DNA of 44,503 nt from Candidatus Celaenobacter antarcticus (GTDB taxonomy: Bacteria; Cloacimonadota; Cloacimonadia; JGIOTU-2), in contig JAVCDK010000156.1 of the NCBI GenBank assembly GCA_030765865.1, forward strand, positions 1-44,503, written 5' to 3'. The notes below the pieces were generated by a model. The model did not search any database. It saw only the letters and a list, made by a program, of their open reading frames with translations, and was not told the origin of the DNA. Numbering within the stretch: position 1 is the stretch's first letter; each line of letters opens with the position of its first letter. Below, one piece after another: positions 41,221 through 44,503 of the stretch. Position numbers and translations under genes: made by a program.

Positions 41221-42117
41221 ATGAAGCTAAAAATTTTTATTGGATCATCTACTGAGGGTCTGGAATATGCGAAAGCTCTTCAGCAAAATCTAGACCATAC
41301 AATGCAAGTCGTTCTTTGGAACCAAGGTGTATTCGGTCCGGGAAGTGTAATATTAGAACAGATTGTTGAAATACTTAAAACTGTTGATTTCGCAGCTTTA
41401 GTGGTAACTCCTGATGATTTAATTCAATACAGAAATAGTACACAGGCTGCACCTCGTGATAATGTATTGATTGAGTTAGGATTATGTATTGGAGCACTTG
41501 GTAGAGAACGAAGCTTTATCGTTTATGATCGGTCTTCGGACATTAAACTACCATCAGATCTTGCTGGTATTACACCTGCGACTTTTGAACCTCATGATGA
41601 TGGTAATGCGCAAGCCGCTTTAGGTGCTGCATCAACGCAAATAGAAAACACAGCAATAAAGATTGGTGAAAGAACAAAACAAGGTATTGTTGGAATAATT
41701 GATGGAAATTCACAGTATCGTATTATTGCTGATCTTCTAGGTTATGTTGCTGATAATTACTTAATTCAGATGCTTTTATCAGATTCCTCTATAAAAAGAG
41801 AAACTGGGGGTTTTTTTAAAATACCTAAATATTGGTATGCTATTGACTTTTATGGAAGGATATCTGGTTGTGGACAATTTTCAGTCAACGACTTGTGTGA
41901 AAAGTTGTTTGAAGCTGATATTATTTGTCAAAATTTAGATTTTTATGTTAGTTTAACTACGAGAGGAAGAGATTTTTCCAAATGGTTAATTGATAATGGA
42001 TATAAAGCAGAAGCTTTTATGTCTCCCATTGGTGGTTGGGGTGAACTGAGTGAAATAAATATAATGGGCGTTAAGCATTTTTCAAAAGAGAATAAATATT
42101 ATTTAGAAGACGATTAA
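41221..42117 (+). CDS. TIR-like nucleotide-binding-domain protein (defence effector candidate)
   Basis: 298 residues with TAGGAG before the ATG. Residues 1-125 match the TIR-like domain family found in bacterial immune proteins such as Cap12/TIR-STING (PF10137): KIFIGSSTEGLEYAKALQQNL, VVLWNQGVFGPGSVILEQI, DFAALVVTPDDL, APRDNVLIELGLCIGALG, with Glu85 as the likely NAD-cleaving residue. The C-terminal half (about 160-298) is not a STING domain that I can recognise; it has alpha-beta character, with a helix-turn-like LTTRGRDFSKWLIDNGY. It lies 112 bases after the R-M genes, forming a small defence island. NAD depletion upon infection is inferred from the family. Confidence 0.82.
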   Translation: MKLKIFIGSSTEGLEYAKALQQNLDHTMQVVLWNQGVFGPGSVILEQIVEILKTVDFAALVVTPDDLIQYRNSTQAAPRDNVLIELGLCIGALGRERSFIVYDRSSDIKLPSDLAGITPATFEPHDDGNAQAALGAASTQIENTAIKIGERTKQGIVGIIDGNSQYRIIADLLGYVADNYLIQMLLSDSSIKRETGGFFKIPKYWYAIDFYGRISGCGQFSVNDLCEKLFEADIICQNLDFYVSLTTRGRDFSKWLIDNGYKAEAFMSPIGGWGELSEINIMGVKHFSKENKYYLEDD

Positions 42118-42270
42118 AAGAAAGTATAGGGATAACTCTCCTCAATACTTAACTATAACTTAATTATACCAATTAATTGTTTAGAATAAACATCACAAGC
42201 TACCTCTTTTTCATTCTCGAATTATTGTTTCTTAATAAAAATATTATGTCCCTCAGTATAAATCCCCCCA

Positions 42271-43629
42271 TCACACTTTTCTCACATACAGATTCGGCAT
42301 GATCCTGCATCCTGTCATGCTGGCGATCACATTCGAGGTGCCTGCGCGAGTATAAAGTCCGTGAAAGCGTCCGTTATACACAAATAATCCAGTAATATAT
42401 TTATACTCTTCCAAAATTGGCTTTTCATCTCTGAATGTTATACAAGGAATAGTCGGAGGTTCTATAAATTGCTGCACGAGATAGGAATCCTTCTTTTGTA
42501 TCGAGTCGATGATCCGCTCCCATTCCTCCTGCGAATGATCGATTCCAACAAAAACTCCCTTCGCTGCATACCTGTCCATCGGTTTGAGAATATAATCATC
42601 CTTTGAAGTACGCACCTGCATTTCTGTATCGGGATCGGAAAGTTCTTTTGTAAAAGGAATGTGCTGTTCGATGAATACCTGTTCTTCAGCACTTAAAAAT
42701 GAAGTCTTCGTTTTATCATGCAGAATGGAAAATATCCTCTTATTATGGATTACATGAGAGCGAAATGGTCCGACCATACAGACATTGCCATCTGCATACG
42801 CATCGAGCACATCGCCTACCTCAGCCGCTCTTTCGCACATTTCAAACGTCAGTGAGCGACGATAAATGAGATCGATGGGCGTATCGAGAAAATACAGTTT
42901 TTTATTTTTATATTTCAGATCGCGGGGATCGCAAATAACTGTTCTACATCCTCGCCGCATAAGCATTTGCTGGAAAACCTTGAACTCTTCGATCGTTGCC
43001 ACGCCTTCCCAATCCATGATCGCGATATTTGGTTTCGTAAGTAATGAGTTCGAGTACTCCGCATAACATCCAAGCAGTTCTTCTATCCACGGAAGGAACA
43101 ATTCAAAATAACTGATACGGTATTTCTTCTGGAGCACTTTCAATATCTGGGATGAAAGCACTGCTTTTTCAATTGGATTGGATTCATTCATACCGGAAGT
43201 GCCGTCTGTATTTAGTTCACAAAACATAAAGTCGTCATTGTAGGAATAGAATAGGTCAAAACGAGCAACAGGAAACGGCATTGCGTAGCCGGGATCGATT
43301 AGAATAAGCTCTTCCATCAAAGAAGGAAAATTAAAATATGAGCGAAACACGGGATTCTTCAGATATTCCTGTATCACTTTTTTTAAAATTGAGGAAAAGG
43401 TAGAAACAAGATTTTCGAATCTTTGTATATCGGTCGAATCGAAAAACATTGGCTGATAATGAAAATCAATTGGTTGTCCTTTGTAACGTGCTGTGGAATT
43501 TGCAACTGCTTCTTCTACGAGCTTGAAATCCTCATAATATTTTTTTGGATGCTTTAATATTTCATTGGAGAATTCTTTATAAATTGGTAAGATAGACTTC
43601 ATAGGATTGTTAAAATTTTCCTCTATCAT
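42271..43629 (-). CDS. glutathionylspermidine-synthase-like/permuted ATP-grasp ligase
   Basis: 452 residues. The C-terminal half has ATP-grasp features: DDYILKPMDRYAAKGVFVG, YLVQQFIEPPTIPC and GRFHGLYTRAGTSNVIAS. The N-terminal half includes PVARFDLFYSYNDDFMFCEL followed by NTDGTSGMNESNP, a Mg/acid-binding region seen in glutathionylspermidine synthase-like and circularly permuted ATP-grasp proteins. It probably joins a carboxylate to an amine in the cytoplasm. The gene follows a glutamate-cysteine-ligase-like gene by 39 bases, so it may act as the second ligase of a thiol pathway, replacing GshB. The ATG at 43629 has no strong ribosome-binding site. Confidence 0.75.
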   Translation of the reverse strand: MIEENFNNPMKSILPIYKEFSNEILKHPKKYYEDFKLVEEAVANSTARYKGQPIDFHYQPMFFDSTDIQRFENLVSTFSSILKKVIQEYLKNPVFRSYFNFPSLMEELILIDPGYAMPFPVARFDLFYSYNDDFMFCELNTDGTSGMNESNPIEKAVLSSQILKVLQKKYRISYFELFLPWIEELLGCYAEYSNSLLTKPNIAIMDWEGVATIEEFKVFQQMLMRRGCRTVICDPRDLKYKNKKLYFLDTPIDLIYRRSLTFEMCERAAEVGDVLDAYADGNVCMVGPFRSHVIHNKRIFSILHDKTKTSFLSAEEQVFIEQHIPFTKELSDPDTEMQVRTSKDDYILKPMDRYAAKGVFVGIDHSQEEWERIIDSIQKKDSYLVQQFIEPPTIPCITFRDEKPILEEYKYITGLFVYNGRFHGLYTRAGTSNVIASMTGCRIMPNLYVRKV

Positions 43630-43668
43630 TCTCTGTGGTCATTTTGACTTAATTTTAGCATAGGTGAG

Positions 43669-44503
43669 TTAAGCGAAAATATTATTTATTATGCAATCTT
43701 TCAGAGCTTCTTTAAGTGGCACTTTTGCGTTTAATTTTTCATTGATAATTGTGACCGGATTCTTCCTGATCTCAACTAATCGATAAAGAGGTTCAAGATA
43801 TTTTTGCTCTTCTTCGATCAATCCTTCTTTTGCAAGATTCACAAATTTCAGGATCACTTCCATAATGTGCTTATCACAAGCCCTTGCTTTTAATCCTTTT
43901 TTTATTATGTCTTGCTGAAACGCCAGGATTTTTTTAAATTCAAAACATCCAGTCACTGTCTGATGTATAGTCTTAATATTTTTACAATCATACAGTAAAC
44001 CTTTAAGCAATGCAAGATATGCAAAGTTTAGTGGATATGGAATCGAATCTGCAGTACGGATCTCGATGAACTGTTTAGTGCGCACATCCGGGAAAAACAT
44101 CGTCAGCACCTGCTCGAGTTCCTTATCAGTGCATTCTTCAGGATCGAAGATCGCTTTAAACGGCTGGTCTTCGGTATTGCATAACTGCCCTTCCCGGGTA
44201 ATAAAGATCGGAGGTCGTTCAATAATGTATCGAGCATAAGTATCATAGCAGAAATCATCATCAAAGGCATGGGGAATAATGCCGCATCTGTCATCATCAC
44301 AATGCAGCCAGATTTTGGTTCGTAATGCATGTTTTTTATATCGCTGTCCTTCAAATATCGGGCTGTTGTCAGTCAGGATTGCCAGCAAAGGGGAAAGATA
44401 GCATGCAACTTGGAATTTCTTTATATAATCCTCTTCGTTCAGGTAATCAAGAGTAAGTTGAGTGGACGCAGTGCCTTTCATCATATTAAGCGCATATTTG
44501 TTC
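43669..44503 (-). CDS. glutamate-cysteine ligase-like (GCS2), 5' end outside window
   Basis: The reading frame is open to the window edge, so only the C-terminal 277 or so residues are seen. The bases just before the first ATG also code sensibly (NKYALN then MMKGTASTQ), matching the family's G-Y-A-L-x-M-M-x-x-T-x-S-x-Q segment; the true start lies upstream. Further marks are LSPLLAILTDNSPIFEGQ and FIEIRTADSIPYPLNFAYLALLKGL. GCS2/GshA enzymes join glutamate to cysteine using ATP, the first step toward glutathione. The adjacent ATP-grasp gene on the same strand suggests a two-step thiol pathway. Confidence 0.85.
   Translation of the reverse strand, partial: NKYALNMMKGTASTQLTLDYLNEEDYIKKFQVACYLSPLLAILTDNSPIFEGQRYKKHALRTKIWLHCDDDRCGIIPHAFDDDFCYDTYARYIIERPPIFITREGQLCNTEDQPFKAIFDPEECTDKELEQVLTMFFPDVRTKQFIEIRTADSIPYPLNFAYLALLKGLLYDCKNIKTIHQTVTGCFEFKKILAFQQDIIKKGLKARACDKHIMEVILKFVNLAKEGLIEEEQKYLEPLYRLVEIRKNPVTIINEKLNAKVPLKEALKDCIINNIFA

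Overview
The window looks like a chromosomal piece of a Gram-negative bacterium of the FCB group, probably anaerobic. Candidatus Cloacimonadota is my best guess, at low to moderate confidence. The reasons are: secreted beta-helix proteins ending in a type IX secretion (T9SS)/FlgD-like C-terminal module (YPNP-type start, WDGTDE..G...G.Y.YKL core, basic end MLLR); a TamA-like/TamB-like outer-membrane pair; many lipoproteins; A+T-rich DNA; and intergenic gaps packed with short dispersed hairpin repeats. No rRNA, CRISPR array, integrase or transposase gene was seen.

Layout. 1-220: tRNA-Leu and tRNA-Arg, both with A in the wobble position. 371-3902: a DUF4097 lipoprotein, a methyltransferase, a ZIP-like membrane protein with a small partner, and a solute-binding lipoprotein. 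4153-8853: a fibronectin/beta-helix surface lipoprotein followed after 18 bases by a large A+T-rich gene ending in a zinc ribbon and a PD-(D/E)xK nuclease domain, a candidate defence or DNA-processing protein. 9125-11364: a truncated DUF3467 gene, two lipoproteins and a phosphodiesterase. 11751-20354 (minus): a probable operon of radical SAM protein, amino-acid-type binding lipoprotein, TamB-like and TamA-like proteins. 20434-25741: a Mut7-C protein, then two T9SS-type secreted proteins in a block of about 4.75 kb bounded by an 82-base direct repeat made of the end of the Mut7-C gene. 25742-29346: rpmE, DUF1385, prfA and a CorC/HlyC-type protein. 29382-33243 (minus): two small proteins, a LeuC-type dehydratase, a GxxExxY gene between inverted repeats, and class II aldolase plus MtnA. 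33319-35906: nitroreductase, a frameshifted exported protein, a four-helix membrane protein and a TSUP exporter. 36250-39059: DUF1611 protein overlapping a racemase::VanX fusion, followed by a broken copy of the TSUP gene start. 39451-42117: defence cluster with a PaeR7I/XhoI-type endonuclease, a beta-class methyltransferase and a TIR-like protein. 42271-44503 (minus): an unusual ATP-grasp enzyme and a glutamate-cysteine ligase-like gene that runs off the edge.

Themes. Two multi-gene blocks (T9SS proteins; DUF1611-racemase::VanX) are each bounded by an intact gene on one side and a fragment of that same gene on the other, which suggests cassette-like gain by duplication or recombination without a visible recombinase. 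Metabolic pairs suggest salvage: MtnA plus aldolase for 5-methylthioribose or 5-deoxyribose phosphates, DUF1611 plus racemase::VanX for D-amino acids or D-Ala-D-Ala, and a two-gene route to a glutathione-like thiol. The best candidates for undescribed biology are the 764-residue zinc-ribbon nuclease, the racemase::VanX fusion with DUF1611, and the GxxExxY unit whose start codons are supplied by a dispersed repeat.
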